The position numbers were made by a program, and so were the translations under genes. A DNA stretch of 64,000 nt. Source: Mycolicibacterium komossense (lineage in GTDB: Bacteria; Actinomycetota; Actinomycetes; Mycobacteriales; Mycobacteriaceae). Positions 44,986 through 54,173 of the stretch are shown in pieces. The stretch is from the NCBI RefSeq assembly GCF_025822605.1, contig NZ_JACKTY010000020.1:218524-282523 (forward strand), given 5' to 3'. The notes beneath the pieces are model-generated. The model was given only the letters and a program-made list of their open reading frames with translations, was not told the origin of the DNA and ran no database searches. Position 1 is the stretch's first letter. Every line of letters begins with the position of its first letter.

Positions 44986-45866
44986 TGCCGGGAGATCGGA
45001 TCCAGCTGGGTCACGCGGTACTGACCCGGGTGCTGGAACTGACGATCGAAATGCGCACGGGGCTGTTCGCGGACACCCCGCCCCAGGCCTGGGCAGAGCA
45101 TGCCGACCTGCTGGCGCCGACGTTCGTCGCCCTGGATCGGCAGCTATGGCGAATTGCCATGCAGAGCTGGGTGATCCACGTCGACGGCCTGACTGTCGTG
45201 GTGGACACCGGCGTCGGGAACGGGCGCGAGCGGCCGCACATGCCGCCGTTGGATCACCTCGACACCGACTACCTCGCCGCGTTGGGCCGGGCCGGTGTGC
45301 ACCCGGAAACCGTTGACGTGGTGATCAATACGCACCTGCACACCGACCACGTCGGCTGGAACACCCGCCGCCGCGGCGATGCCTGGGTGCCGACGTTCCC
45401 GAATGCCCGTTATCTGATGCCCGAGGCTGACTACCGGTTCTTCAGCCCGGACGGACCCGGTGTCAACGACGGCATGCGATTGGTGTTCTCCGACAGCGTC
45501 ATTCCCGTGCAGGAGCAGATCGTCTTGTGGTCGGGCGAGTACCAGGTGAGCCCGTCGCTGACGCTGCGGCCGGCGCCGGGTCATACGCCCGGCTCATCGG
45601 TGGTATGGCTCGACGCCGGGGTGCGCGCCGCCTTCGTCGGCGATCTCACCCACTGCCCCATTCAGATCGTCCGCCCGGACGACCCGTGCGCCTTCGACGT
45701 GGACGTGGCGGCTGCCACACGGTCCCGCTCTGCGGTGTTCACCGACGCCGCGCGGCTCGGCGCCTACCTCGTGCCCGCGCACTATCCCGGCCACGGCGGG
45801 GCGCTACTGCGCGCCGACGGCGAGACGTTCGCGGTCGACCGGTGGTTGGGGCTCGAAGCGATCTAG
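44985..45866 (+). CDS. Metallo-beta-lactamase-fold hydrolase at the end of the emb operon
   Basis: A 293-residue MBL-fold protein. Metal motif THLHTDHVGWN near 120-129 (HxHxDH), then PGHTPGSSVVW near 197, FVGDLTH with the bridging Asp, and a final His in VPAHYPGHGG. This is the lactonase/AttM-like subgroup layout; the substrate cannot be told from sequence. The ATG at 44985 overlaps the embB stop (TGATG), so it is co-translated with EmbB. I do not recall such a gene at this place in M. tuberculosis. Confidence 0.87.
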   Translation: MPGDRIQLGHAVLTRVLELTIEMRTGLFADTPPQAWAEHADLLAPTFVALDRQLWRIAMQSWVIHVDGLTVVVDTGVGNGRERPHMPPLDHLDTDYLAALGRAGVHPETVDVVINTHLHTDHVGWNTRRRGDAWVPTFPNARYLMPEADYRFFSPDGPGVNDGMRLVFSDSVIPVQEQIVLWSGEYQVSPSLTLRPAPGHTPGSSVVWLDAGVRAAFVGDLTHCPIQIVRPDDPCAFDVDVAAATRSRSAVFTDAARLGAYLVPAHYPGHGGALLRADGETFAVDRWLGLEAI

Positions 45867-46046
45867 TTGTCGGTAGTCGGTGGTTGACCCGGAACGCGGT
45901 GAAACGTTGGGTGGGGGTTTCATCGGTGGGCGGGCCAGGGATCGCGCGCTGAGTGGGACTGATGTGGTTGCGCAGCAGAGTAACCAATGCCAAGTCAGAT
46001 CCACCGCTTATCCGACAGTCCCCGCCGGCAGTCCGGTTTTGCAGCG

Positions 46047-47423
46047 TTATGGCGCGTGGCTCTCTTCGTCTGGAGGCGGTGCTTCGATCTCGTGACAGTT
46101 GGGCGTGGTCGGTACGTGGTTGAACCGGTCGGTCAGCCAGCTCATGCTTCGTTCACCGTCGACAAACGGCGATACCAACGAGTTGACATCGAGTTTGTTG
46201 AAGAACGGAGGTTGCTCGTTGGTCCAGAGGGTCACGTCGGCGCCTTTGGCGCACCAGTCCGCTGCCGTTTGACGCACTGACATGTACGGAGCGAACGGAT
46301 CCCAGCGGTTGTGCTCAAAGTAGACCGGACCGGTTGGTTTGACGTTGCCGATACGTTGTGCGGCAAGCAGACTCTTGAACGGATCAACCGCAACGGCCTC
46401 GTAGATGTTGTTGTTGAACCAGCCGTCGAAATGGCGGAACATGTAGTTGATTCCGGTTTGCAGCAGGCACTGGCGGCCGGTGTTGTCGAGCATCTCCAGA
46501 CCGCGTGGGGTCAAAGTGTCGCGGATTGGCTGTTCTAATTCCGGATAGGACGCGAAGATGCCGCGCAAGACGTAACCGGTTGCTCCTGCCAGGAAGTCTC
46601 CGTCCATGGGGGCTAGAACGGTCGCCAAATCGGTAGGCGCAGAGGCCGCATACGTACCAACCACGTCGAGTTCTGGTCCGTATGATTCCGCCAGCTCGGC
46701 GGCCGACAATGCGGCGTGACCGCCGGACAGCCATCCCCAAAATGCGACTGGGCCATGTGGGTCCAGCGACGTGCCCGGCAGTTTCATCGCTGCGCGGGCG
46801 GCATCGATCAATGCGGTGCCGCCGGCGACGCGGTTCAACCATTGCGGTGACATCGAGCCATGCACACCTGCTCCGACGCCATCGGTGACAACTATGGCGA
46901 AGCCGCGGGCAAGTAGCGTTGCGATCCAACCCTCTTCGACGTTGAACATCAGGTCGAACCCCGTTTGCAGGGATGCGTGGATGCCCTGATTGAACATCCG
47001 CGACGGCGCGCATTGCTCACCCATCCCGTAGGGAATTGTCGCGTAGGCAATCAGCGGCCGTGGACCTTTTCCCGGCCACGGGTTGTCCGGCTCGATGTAA
47101 GTGCCGGTCACTGCGACGGGATTGCCCTGTGCATCGCTACTGCGGTACATGATTCGGGTTCCGGTACCGAGAAATGCGCCGAGCTGTCCGGAAGGCTCGA
47201 GTACCAAACGTGAAGGCTCTGTGCGGATCAGGTCGCCACTATGGCCATTCGGAAGGGGGTCAGGAGGGGTATAAAACTGCTCGTATCGACTTTCGTCGGC
47301 ATGCGCGACGGGGATGGTCTGTGCGACAGGGGCCATTACGGCAATGGCGGTCAGCAAGGTCGCAAGCCAGGGGGTTCGTCGGCTTGATATTCGAGAAATT
47401 CGCTCGACTCCAACGTGCGTCAC
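46047..47423 (-). CDS. Secreted lipase-family protein with atypical nucleophile elbow
   Basis: A 458-residue alpha/beta-hydrolase of the secretory lipase (LIP) type. Signal peptide near residues 10-42 ends AHA before DESRYEQFY. Family features: TYIEPDNPWPG, PYGMGEQCAPSR, IVVTDGVGAGVHGS. The nucleophile elbow, normally WGYSGGG, reads WGWLSGGHAA, with one extra residue before Ser, so activity is uncertain. The start is taken as the GTG at 47423 (VTHVGVERIS); an ATG at 47504 would give a longer leader. First gene of the accessory insert after the emb operon. Confidence 0.8.
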   Translation of the reverse strand: MTHVGVERISRISSRRTPWLATLLTAIAVMAPVAQTIPVAHADESRYEQFYTPPDPLPNGHSGDLIRTEPSRLVLEPSGQLGAFLGTGTRIMYRSSDAQGNPVAVTGTYIEPDNPWPGKGPRPLIAYATIPYGMGEQCAPSRMFNQGIHASLQTGFDLMFNVEEGWIATLLARGFAIVVTDGVGAGVHGSMSPQWLNRVAGGTALIDAARAAMKLPGTSLDPHGPVAFWGWLSGGHAALSAAELAESYGPELDVVGTYAASAPTDLATVLAPMDGDFLAGATGYVLRGIFASYPELEQPIRDTLTPRGLEMLDNTGRQCLLQTGINYMFRHFDGWFNNNIYEAVAVDPFKSLLAAQRIGNVKPTGPVYFEHNRWDPFAPYMSVRQTAADWCAKGADVTLWTNEQPPFFNKLDVNSLVSPFVDGERSMSWLTDRFNHVPTTPNCHEIEAPPPDEESHAP

Positions 47424-47640
47424 CAGGGTTACCAGCCTTTCGTGTGGGTTTGGACGTAGCGCCTCAGATGCCTGCTTGATCGGTGCGAAGGATTGTGAGG
47501 CCACCTGCTCACGGTCGCGCGGGTCTCGGCGCTCACGTGACCTTTGGGGCGTGGTCTAGAACAGGCGTACTCAGGGATGCGCCGCTACTTAGGTGGCTAA
47601 ACTACTGTTAGACAGCCACTCTGGGAACCAGAATCCGGAG

Positions 47641-49221
47641 TTACGGACTTTCGGTCGGAGCGTTGTGGCCGCTTGACTGAACATCCATCTGCCGACGCAG
47701 AACGAAACGCTGAATCTTGCCGCTCGGCGTTTTCGGCAGGCGGGTAACGAAATGCACATCGCGCGGATAGGCGTGCGCCGCGAACTGCGTCTTAACTAGT
47801 TGTTGCAGTTCAGCTTTCAACTCCTCTGTGTCCACCGACGTGTCGGTGAGCACAATGAATGCTTCGAGAGCCTCACCCCGAAGCTCGTCCCGTCGCCCGA
47901 CCACCGCAACTTCGGCGACCGACGGGTGGGTGATCAATACGCTCTCGACTTCGAACGGGCCGATGCGATAGCCCGCCATGATGATCACATCGTCGTCACG
48001 TGCGGAGAAATAGAAATTGCCGGCGTCATCGACGTGCCCGGTGTCGCCGGTCAGATACCACCGTCCGCCGTCGACGAAACGTGCAGCCGTCTGCTCCGGT
48101 GCGTTGAGGTAGCCGCTGAACCACATCGACGGGCTTTCCGGCACATTGACCGCAATCCGACCGTCGACGATGCCCGTGGTGAAGCCAGGCATTGATTGGC
48201 CCATCGAGCCGGGAGTCAGCGGACGGCGCAGCCCATCTGCCCAATGGTTGTTGACCACCATGCCCAGTTCGGTTTGCCCGTAATGATCGCGTACCTCCGT
48301 GCCCAGCGCCTGCTCGGCCCACTGCGTCACATCCGGCGTCAGCGGCTCTCCGGCAGATGACGCGCATCGCAGCGAAACGCCGTTGACGTCGGTCTGATCT
48401 TTACAGAGGGCCCGGTACACGGTGGGAGCTGCGGTGAAGTTGGTGACGTTGAGTTCAGCGAGAACTCGGGCAGTCAGTGAGGCGGAAAATGGTTCGTGCA
48501 GAAGAAGATTCGGCGCCCCGATGGCCAGCGGTCCGACAATGCCGTAGTACAGGCCGTAGGCCCACCCAGGATCGGCGGCATTCCAGAACACATCGGCCTC
48601 AGCGACGTCGAGTCCCCAGCGCATGTAGGTGACGATCGAGGCCAGCGCACGCAGCGGCACCACCACCCCTTTGGATGAGCCAGTGGTACCGCTGGTGAAC
48701 AGCAGGATCAGTGCTCCGTCACCGCCGACCGTCACCGACTCGGTCATGGGCTCGCTTTCCGCCACGAGGGAGTCGAACTGTTTCCCGGCGACGATCGTGG
48801 TGAGTCCGTCGATGCCAGCTAGCTTGGGTGCCTGTGTTGGTTCGGTGACAACGACTTTCGCCTTCCCCGCGGTGAGGCGGATGTCGATTGCCGGAGTCGA
48901 GAACGCGGTGAACAGCGGCAGATGTACAGCTCCGAGCCGGAGGATCGCCAGGAGCGTCACGACCAGCTCGCTGCGTTTACCCATGAGCACGCCGACGGCG
49001 TCTCCGCGGCCGACTCCCCTCGCCGCCAGCGCGGACGCCAGACGTTTGGACCGGTCGCCAAGATCACCGTAGGTGAGCTGTTCTGCCACAAGCGAGTCGC
49101 CATCCAGGTGCAATTCGATGAATGCGGTGTCGGCCGGGTTGTGCCGATCAAGAAGTAACTCGGTGGCGTTCGCGCTCGGCGCGCCGTATCGGGTGAGCCA
49201 CAGTTCAAGCTGATCGGACAT
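47641..49221 (-). CDS. Acyl-CoA synthetase (AMP-forming), medium-chain type
   Basis: A 526-residue adenylate-forming enzyme. P-loop LLFTSGTTGSSKGVV near 160-175, DHYGQTELGM (A5) near 310, YLTGDTGHVDDAGN (A7) and PKTPSGKIQRF with the catalytic Lys (A10). The WNAADPGWAYGLYYGIVGPL segment is typical of acetyl-/medium-chain acyl-CoA synthetases. It would activate a carboxylic acid for the crotonase encoded upstream. Last gene of the leftward operon that starts at 52758; 166 bp separate it from the crotonase gene. Confidence 0.88.
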   Translation of the reverse strand: MSDQLELWLTRYGAPSANATELLLDRHNPADTAFIELHLDGDSLVAEQLTYGDLGDRSKRLASALAARGVGRGDAVGVLMGKRSELVVTLLAILRLGAVHLPLFTAFSTPAIDIRLTAGKAKVVVTEPTQAPKLAGIDGLTTIVAGKQFDSLVAESEPMTESVTVGGDGALILLFTSGTTGSSKGVVVPLRALASIVTYMRWGLDVAEADVFWNAADPGWAYGLYYGIVGPLAIGAPNLLLHEPFSASLTARVLAELNVTNFTAAPTVYRALCKDQTDVNGVSLRCASSAGEPLTPDVTQWAEQALGTEVRDHYGQTELGMVVNNHWADGLRRPLTPGSMGQSMPGFTTGIVDGRIAVNVPESPSMWFSGYLNAPEQTAARFVDGGRWYLTGDTGHVDDAGNFYFSARDDDVIIMAGYRIGPFEVESVLITHPSVAEVAVVGRRDELRGEALEAFIVLTDTSVDTEELKAELQQLVKTQFAAHAYPRDVHFVTRLPKTPSGKIQRFVLRRQMDVQSSGHNAPTESP

Positions 49222-49387
49222 TGACCGGACCCCGTTACCGGGCTCGGTATCATGCGCGGCGGCAGAGGGATTCGGCACAGACTCTCCTGGTGGATGTGTT
49301 TTGGCGAGACGTTGTTGGGGTGTCTCGTGAGGTGTTGTGGTTGGGCGGACCCGTGTGCTGGTCCAGTCGCTGCTCGCCCGAGGAGCC

Positions 49388-50230
49388 TCAGCTTTGGCCG
49401 CGGCGTGCAAGTCCACGGATTGCCTCGACACCAGCGGGGTGGATGATGTCGCCGTGTTTGGCCATGTTGTTGGCGTGTCCCAGCATGTGCTGGGCAAAGG
49501 CGGCATCGATGGCCACTCCGTAGCCCTGGGCATCGAGTGCGGCGTTGATGCTCGCCTTGGCGAGCCGCAGACCGTAAGCAGGCATCTCGGCTATGCGCGT
49601 CGCCAGGTCCACGGTGAACTGGTCAAGTTGTCCGTCTGGAACAACGTGGTTGACCATGCCGCGCTCGTGGGCCTCTTGGGCCGTCACCGCCGCACCGGTG
49701 AACAGCATCTCCTTGGCCTTACGTGGTCCGACCTCCCACATGTGGGAGAAATACTCCGCCCCATTGAGGCCAAAGGCGACGACGGGATCGGCGAACGTTG
49801 CCGTCTCGCCCGCGACTATCAGATCCATCGGCCACAGCAGCATGAGCCCGCCGGCGATGACGCGGCCGTGAGCTTGCCCAATCGTCGGTTTCGGCAGATC
49901 ACGCCATCGCCGACACAGACCGAGATAGGCCTCGCATTCGAAGGCATGCCGACCCTCGATCCCCGGCGTACTCAGGCCGACACCGAGTGTCGCCACGGGA
50001 TCTCCCGGGATCGGCGAGTCACGTTCGCTGACGTCGTGTCCGGACGAGAAGTCCGGCCCGGCCCCGGCCAGAATGATGACCTTCACGCCGTCGTCTCCGG
50101 CGGCGCTTACGAACTCGGCGTCGAGGTCATAGAGCATCTGCGGATTTTGGGCATTTCGTCGCTCGGGACGATTGAGGACAAGTCGGGCGACCCCGGGTGC
50201 CGGCGTGTCCCGGCGAACGAGGGACGTCAT
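49388..50230 (-). CDS. Crotonase-superfamily protein without the two hydratase glutamates
   Basis: A 280-residue enoyl-CoA hydratase/isomerase-fold protein. Oxyanion-hole residues lie in FSSGHDVSE and GRVIAGGLML. Where classical hydratases have Glu in GGGCEL and in QPEI, this protein has Met (AGGLMLLWPMD) and Val (FADPVVAFGL). It also has EYFSHMWEVGPRKAKEMLFTG, typical of an actinobacterial subgroup. Reaction unknown; probably not a standard hydratase. The start at 50230 overlaps the upstream ligase (ATGA). Confidence 0.86.
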   Translation of the reverse strand: MTSLVRRDTPAPGVARLVLNRPERRNAQNPQMLYDLDAEFVSAAGDDGVKVIILAGAGPDFSSGHDVSERDSPIPGDPVATLGVGLSTPGIEGRHAFECEAYLGLCRRWRDLPKPTIGQAHGRVIAGGLMLLWPMDLIVAGETATFADPVVAFGLNGAEYFSHMWEVGPRKAKEMLFTGAAVTAQEAHERGMVNHVVPDGQLDQFTVDLATRIAEMPAYGLRLAKASINAALDAQGYGVAIDAAFAQHMLGHANNMAKHGDIIHPAGVEAIRGLARRGQS

Positions 50231-51783
50231 CGTGCCTGCATCGCGGTCAACTCCGCCACATCTCGCCAATAGGGCTCGCGTAACCGGCGTTTGAACAACT
50301 TGCCGGTGTCTTCCCGCGGTAGGGAGTCGACCACGACCACTTCTCGTGGGACTTTGTAGCGAGCCAGGCGTGCCGCGACGTGCGCGCGGATGTCCTCGAC
50401 GTCGAGGTCGGTACCCGGGGTCGGCTCTATGTACGCAGCGATCACCTCACCCAGATCTGGATCTGGGATCCCGAAGACCGCGGCGTCGGCGACGCCGTCC
50501 AACTCCAGTAGAGCGCCCTCGATCTCGGCGGGATAGATGTTCACACCGCCGGACACGACCATGTCGGTCAATCGATCACTGAGATACAGGTACCCGTCCT
50601 TGAGGTGACCGACGTCGCCCAGGCTCAGGTAGCCGTGACGTTCCATCGCACGACGTTTCGCGTCGTCGCCGATGTAGGTGAAATCTGGCCAGCCGGTGAA
50701 GCAGCGTCCATAGATCTGTCCGTCTGTCCCGTCGGGTACCTCGGCACCGTCTTCATCGAGGATGCGTATGTCCGCGTCACCAATTGGTCGACCGACCGTT
50801 CCCGGGTGGGACAGTGCCTCGCCAGAGTCGCACGTGGTGAAGGCGCCGATCTCCGCGCCCCCGTAGTACTCGTGGACGATCGGACCGAGCCAATCGATGA
50901 TCGCCGCTTTAACGTGCGGCGGGCACGGTGCGGCGGCGTGCACGATGGCGGTCAACGACGACAGGTCGTAGGCCGCACGCTTCTGCGGTGGGAGCTGCAG
51001 AAGCCTGTTGAACATGGTGGGGACCACCTGCAGGCTGTCCACCCGGTGTTTTTCGATGAGTTGAAGCAACTCTTCGGCGTCGAACTTAGGCATCAGGTGG
51101 ACGTTCATTCCCATCGCCACCGCGAACATCGCGTGCACATTGGGCGCTGAGTGGTAGAGCGGTGCCGGGATCACAGTGGTTCCACCAGGCTTGAGATGGA
51201 AGAGCTCGGCGACGGTGGAGATGACGGCCGACCGGTCCTCGTCCTGGATGGGATTGCGTAGCACTCCCTTTGCGCGACCGGTTGTTCCCGAGGTATAGAT
51301 CACGCTCATCGGGGCGGGCAGCGCCGGTTGTGACCACGGCTCGGGCGATGTGCTCCACTGCTCCAGCAGTGGCAATTCGCCGGTGATCTGCGGTGTTTGG
51401 AGGCCGTAGGCGCGGGCGACCTCGGCGGGGACGCCGGCCTCGACGATGATGACGTCATCCCCGGCCCGCTCCTGCACATTCGGGAGCAGATCGGTGTGAA
51501 CAACGGCCACTTTGGCGCTGCTATCTGCGAGCGCGTGCGCCAGGTCGTCACCGGTCCAGTGCCAGTTGATCGGGACCGGCGCCGCGCCAAGGAGGGTCAC
51601 CGCGAGCGTGAGCTCGATGAAGGCCACCTCGTTACGCATGACGATGGCGACGCGGTCGCCTTGACCGACGCCGACGCTGTCGAGGGCGGTGGCTATCCGT
51701 GCGGCGCGTTCCTGCACTGCACTGAGGGACCTTTCGTACGGTCCGCAGGTGATCCGAGCGGATTGGGTCATTGTCGCGTCCAT
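50227..51783 (-). CDS. Fatty-acid/aryl acyl-CoA ligase (AMP-forming)
   Basis: A 518-residue adenylate-forming ligase. P-loop VIYTSGTTGRAKGVLRNP near 162-179, EYYGGAEIGAF near 300, YLSLGDVGHLKDGYLYLSDR (A7/A8) and EDTGKLFKRRL with the terminal catalytic Lys. It belongs to the long-chain/aryl CoA ligase group. Start directly abuts the deacetylase stop. It could give the CoA ester of the product released by the upstream hydrolase. Confidence 0.88.
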   Translation of the reverse strand: MDATMTQSARITCGPYERSLSAVQERAARIATALDSVGVGQGDRVAIVMRNEVAFIELTLAVTLLGAAPVPINWHWTGDDLAHALADSSAKVAVVHTDLLPNVQERAGDDVIIVEAGVPAEVARAYGLQTPQITGELPLLEQWSTSPEPWSQPALPAPMSVIYTSGTTGRAKGVLRNPIQDEDRSAVISTVAELFHLKPGGTTVIPAPLYHSAPNVHAMFAVAMGMNVHLMPKFDAEELLQLIEKHRVDSLQVVPTMFNRLLQLPPQKRAAYDLSSLTAIVHAAAPCPPHVKAAIIDWLGPIVHEYYGGAEIGAFTTCDSGEALSHPGTVGRPIGDADIRILDEDGAEVPDGTDGQIYGRCFTGWPDFTYIGDDAKRRAMERHGYLSLGDVGHLKDGYLYLSDRLTDMVVSGGVNIYPAEIEGALLELDGVADAAVFGIPDPDLGEVIAAYIEPTPGTDLDVEDIRAHVAARLARYKVPREVVVVDSLPREDTGKLFKRRLREPYWRDVAELTAMQAR

Positions 51784-52758
51784 TCAGTGGAAGTCGGCCG
51801 GAGAGGGAGTGAACGGAATCCGCCTGGCCCACTCGGCGGTGGCGTTTCCCAGCACTTCGTTCCAGCTCTGGCCTTCGAGCACCGATACGGCCTCGACTTC
51901 GGCGAGGACTGCTGGTGGCGTGTCCTTCACCTCCACGCCGGCGAACTCAGCCCACTTTTGCGAGGAGTTACGGAACTGACGCGTGGTGAGGGGCGATCCG
52001 ATGGCGTTGGCTGGATCGCGCATGGCTTCTTCGGAGGTGATGAACTGCACGCCCAACCTGGCCAGCTCTGCGAGAATGCGGTCGACAGTCACGCCGGCGA
52101 TCGTGGTGCCGTGGATCAGCAGAATATGGGCGGGCGAGCGCCCGAGTGCGCCGGCAGCTGCGGCGGCCTGCTCCCGGACCTGAGTAATGGCGGTGCGTAC
52201 CAGCGTGTCTTCGAGCCACTTCTGGGAGTCAACGTCGGCCAGTGCCAGTGCACGCTGGTAAGCGACGGCGAATTGTGCGTCGTAGAACCACAGCGTGACC
52301 GGTGAGGACAGGTAGCCGGTGCGGGTGAGATGGGTCTGAACCTGGCGGGTCTTCTCCAGGGTGTCGCCTTCCATCGCGAAGGCGTAGCGGAAGTAACGCG
52401 ACGGTGCCTGCTCCAGCCACGGGCTGAGGATCTTCTCACTCTTGTCGACATCACCGAGGTAGGTCTCGGCATCGATCCAGTTGAGGCTGATGTGCTGATG
52501 CGTGTGGTTGCCGACGTGGTGACCAGCGGCGCACCAGTCGTCGAGGATCTTCAAGATGCCGGGGTCATCCTCGGTCGGCGCGGTGCTGTTGAACGCGTAC
52601 ACCTCGGGCACGTTGTGATTGGCGAAAGCCTCGATCATCGCCTGGCTGACGGACTTCGGTCCGTGCCCGGCGGGAAAGGGGATGCCCGTCCACTGGAATT
52701 GGTCGTCGATGGTCACGGCGACGCGCAATCCGGCGAGCGGGTCAATTGAGCGGTTCAT
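51784..52758 (-). CDS. Polysaccharide deacetylase (NodB-like) family hydrolase
   Basis: A 324-residue NodB-fold protein. Motif 1 is TIDDQFQW with the catalytic and metal Asp pair (near 16-18); motif 2 is GNHTHQHISLN with the metal histidines (near 84-94). A late LIHGTTIAG supplies the final His. There is no signal peptide, so it is cytoplasmic and unlikely to work on cell wall; cytoplasmic members include imide and allantoin hydrolases. The start at 52758 has AAGGAG 8 nt upstream. First gene of the catabolic operon. Confidence 0.82.
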   Translation of the reverse strand: MNRSIDPLAGLRVAVTIDDQFQWTGIPFPAGHGPKSVSQAMIEAFANHNVPEVYAFNSTAPTEDDPGILKILDDWCAAGHHVGNHTHQHISLNWIDAETYLGDVDKSEKILSPWLEQAPSRYFRYAFAMEGDTLEKTRQVQTHLTRTGYLSSPVTLWFYDAQFAVAYQRALALADVDSQKWLEDTLVRTAITQVREQAAAAAGALGRSPAHILLIHGTTIAGVTVDRILAELARLGVQFITSEEAMRDPANAIGSPLTTRQFRNSSQKWAEFAGVEVKDTPPAVLAEVEAVSVLEGQSWNEVLGNATAEWARRIPFTPSPADFH

Positions 52759-52891
52759 TGCGAACTCCTTATGTCTGCGGGCAGAGCAAGCATGATTTGC
52801 GCCACAATCGGAGTCGATGTGCCCAAGTGACACTTTTGTGTGTGGTGTGATCACACTCACATTCATCGCCGGTGCTCTATAGGCTCAGGTC
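52759..52891. promoter_or_regulatory. Divergent promoter region with palindromic operator
   Basis: The gap between the catabolic operon and its PucR-type regulator holds the perfect palindrome GTGTGATCACAC (52845-52856), extended by flanking TGTG/CACA repeats. A -10-like TAGGCT (52880-52885) ends 6 nt before the regulator ATG, so bound protein would sit upstream of that promoter. Confidence 0.6.
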
Positions 52892-54094
52892 ATGGCGAAC
52901 GATCCGGGACTTGCGTCGCCTCCATTCGTCGTCTGGCTCGACGAAGTCGGAGTGGAGGGTTTCGCCGAACTCGCCGACGAACTCTGGTCGCAGGTTCCCG
53001 CGCTGCACAGCAGCCCTCCGGGGACGCGGGAAGTGCTTCGCTCGTCTGTCGTCTCGCACTTCGCTGTTCTTCGGGCAAGCTTCCTCGGCGATCCGCACCG
53101 GGCTGTGCCCCTTCCGTGCGCCGCCCGCGAGTTCGTGGAGTACATGGCGCTGGCCGACGCTTCGCTGTCGGGAATTCTTCGGTCCTATGAGGTAGGGCAC
53201 GCCAGCATTTGGCGCGGCTACACCCGTTTCCTGCGGGATTCGTCGCTTCCGCACGCGTCGCGCGCGGACGAGCTGGAGGCGGGTTCGATCCGCATGTTCG
53301 AGTACATGCAAGCCATGACGAGTGCGACCGTCGCCGCCTTCAACCAGGTCCGCATTTCGGTGACGCAGGAACGCGATTCGCGACGCGGCGAGATCGTCAA
53401 GGGGGTCCTCGCTGGTTCGGTCGACGCGACAAACCTGCTGGACGGTCTCGGCTACCGCGCCGACGACACCCACATCGGGTACGTCGCTTGGTCGGTGTCC
53501 GATAGCGGTGCCGGGGAAGTGGGTGAGCCGATGCGCCGCTGCATCGCGGCTCTGGCCAGACAGCATCTCGCCGTGCCAGCCGGAGTGGCGAGCGTACACG
53601 GATGGTTCACGCCGATCTCTTTGTCGGCGTATGGCCGGCTGCGTGACCTCGAACTGCCGCCCGGCGTGGGCGTAGCCTTCGGCGCTCCTCGGACCGGGAT
53701 CGAAGGTTTTCGACACACCCACGAGGAGGCTCTGCTGAGTGCCCGGGTGGCTCCGCAGGCGAACAAGCACGCCTGCTTCCCGGATGTGGCAGTCGAGATA
53801 CTCGTCTCCCAGCGTGGCGATCTGGCGCGGCGTTTCGTGGAGGACCGGGTGGGTCCCCTCCTGCAGCACGAGAGCCGTGACCGGATGTTGGCTACCTTGC
53901 AACACTTCTTGGAGACCTCGGGTAGTCCGTCACGGTGTGGCCGCAGACTGGGGCTACACGCCAATACCGTGACCCAACGCATACGACGCATCGAGGAGAT
54001 CCTGGGATACCCGATCGACCCAGAAGACCTCTCGCTGCGTGTCGCCCTCGCGGTGCGACCAGCGCTTCCCAGCGAGATCAACCAAGAGCGATAG
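52892..54094 (+). CDS. PucR/CdaR-family transcriptional regulator
   Basis: A 400-residue regulator: an N-terminal helical sensor region, a middle GGDEF-like degenerate domain (about 175-300), and a C-terminal HTH_30 domain (RCGRRLGLHANTVTQRIRRIEE near 348-370). PucR-type proteins often activate catabolic genes on binding the substrate. It diverges from the deacetylase-ligase-crotonase-ligase operon and is probably its regulator, possibly through the GTGTGATCACAC site. Confidence 0.85.
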   Translation: MANDPGLASPPFVVWLDEVGVEGFAELADELWSQVPALHSSPPGTREVLRSSVVSHFAVLRASFLGDPHRAVPLPCAAREFVEYMALADASLSGILRSYEVGHASIWRGYTRFLRDSSLPHASRADELEAGSIRMFEYMQAMTSATVAAFNQVRISVTQERDSRRGEIVKGVLAGSVDATNLLDGLGYRADDTHIGYVAWSVSDSGAGEVGEPMRRCIAALARQHLAVPAGVASVHGWFTPISLSAYGRLRDLELPPGVGVAFGAPRTGIEGFRHTHEEALLSARVAPQANKHACFPDVAVEILVSQRGDLARRFVEDRVGPLLQHESRDRMLATLQHFLETSGSPSRCGRRLGLHANTVTQRIRRIEEILGYPIDPEDLSLRVALAVRPALPSEINQER

Positions 54095-54173
54095 CCACGC
54101 AGCGGGGACGACATCGAAGACGGAAGAGCGCTCGGCGCAGTTGGGAGCATCACCGAGGCGCCATGTCGACCCG

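Noticed and set aside
45867..46046. Possible gene remnant in the gap after the MBL gene
   Set aside because: Short leftward frames (for example one containing TPTQRFTAFRV) look vaguely like a protein fragment, but I cannot tie them to a family and see no start.
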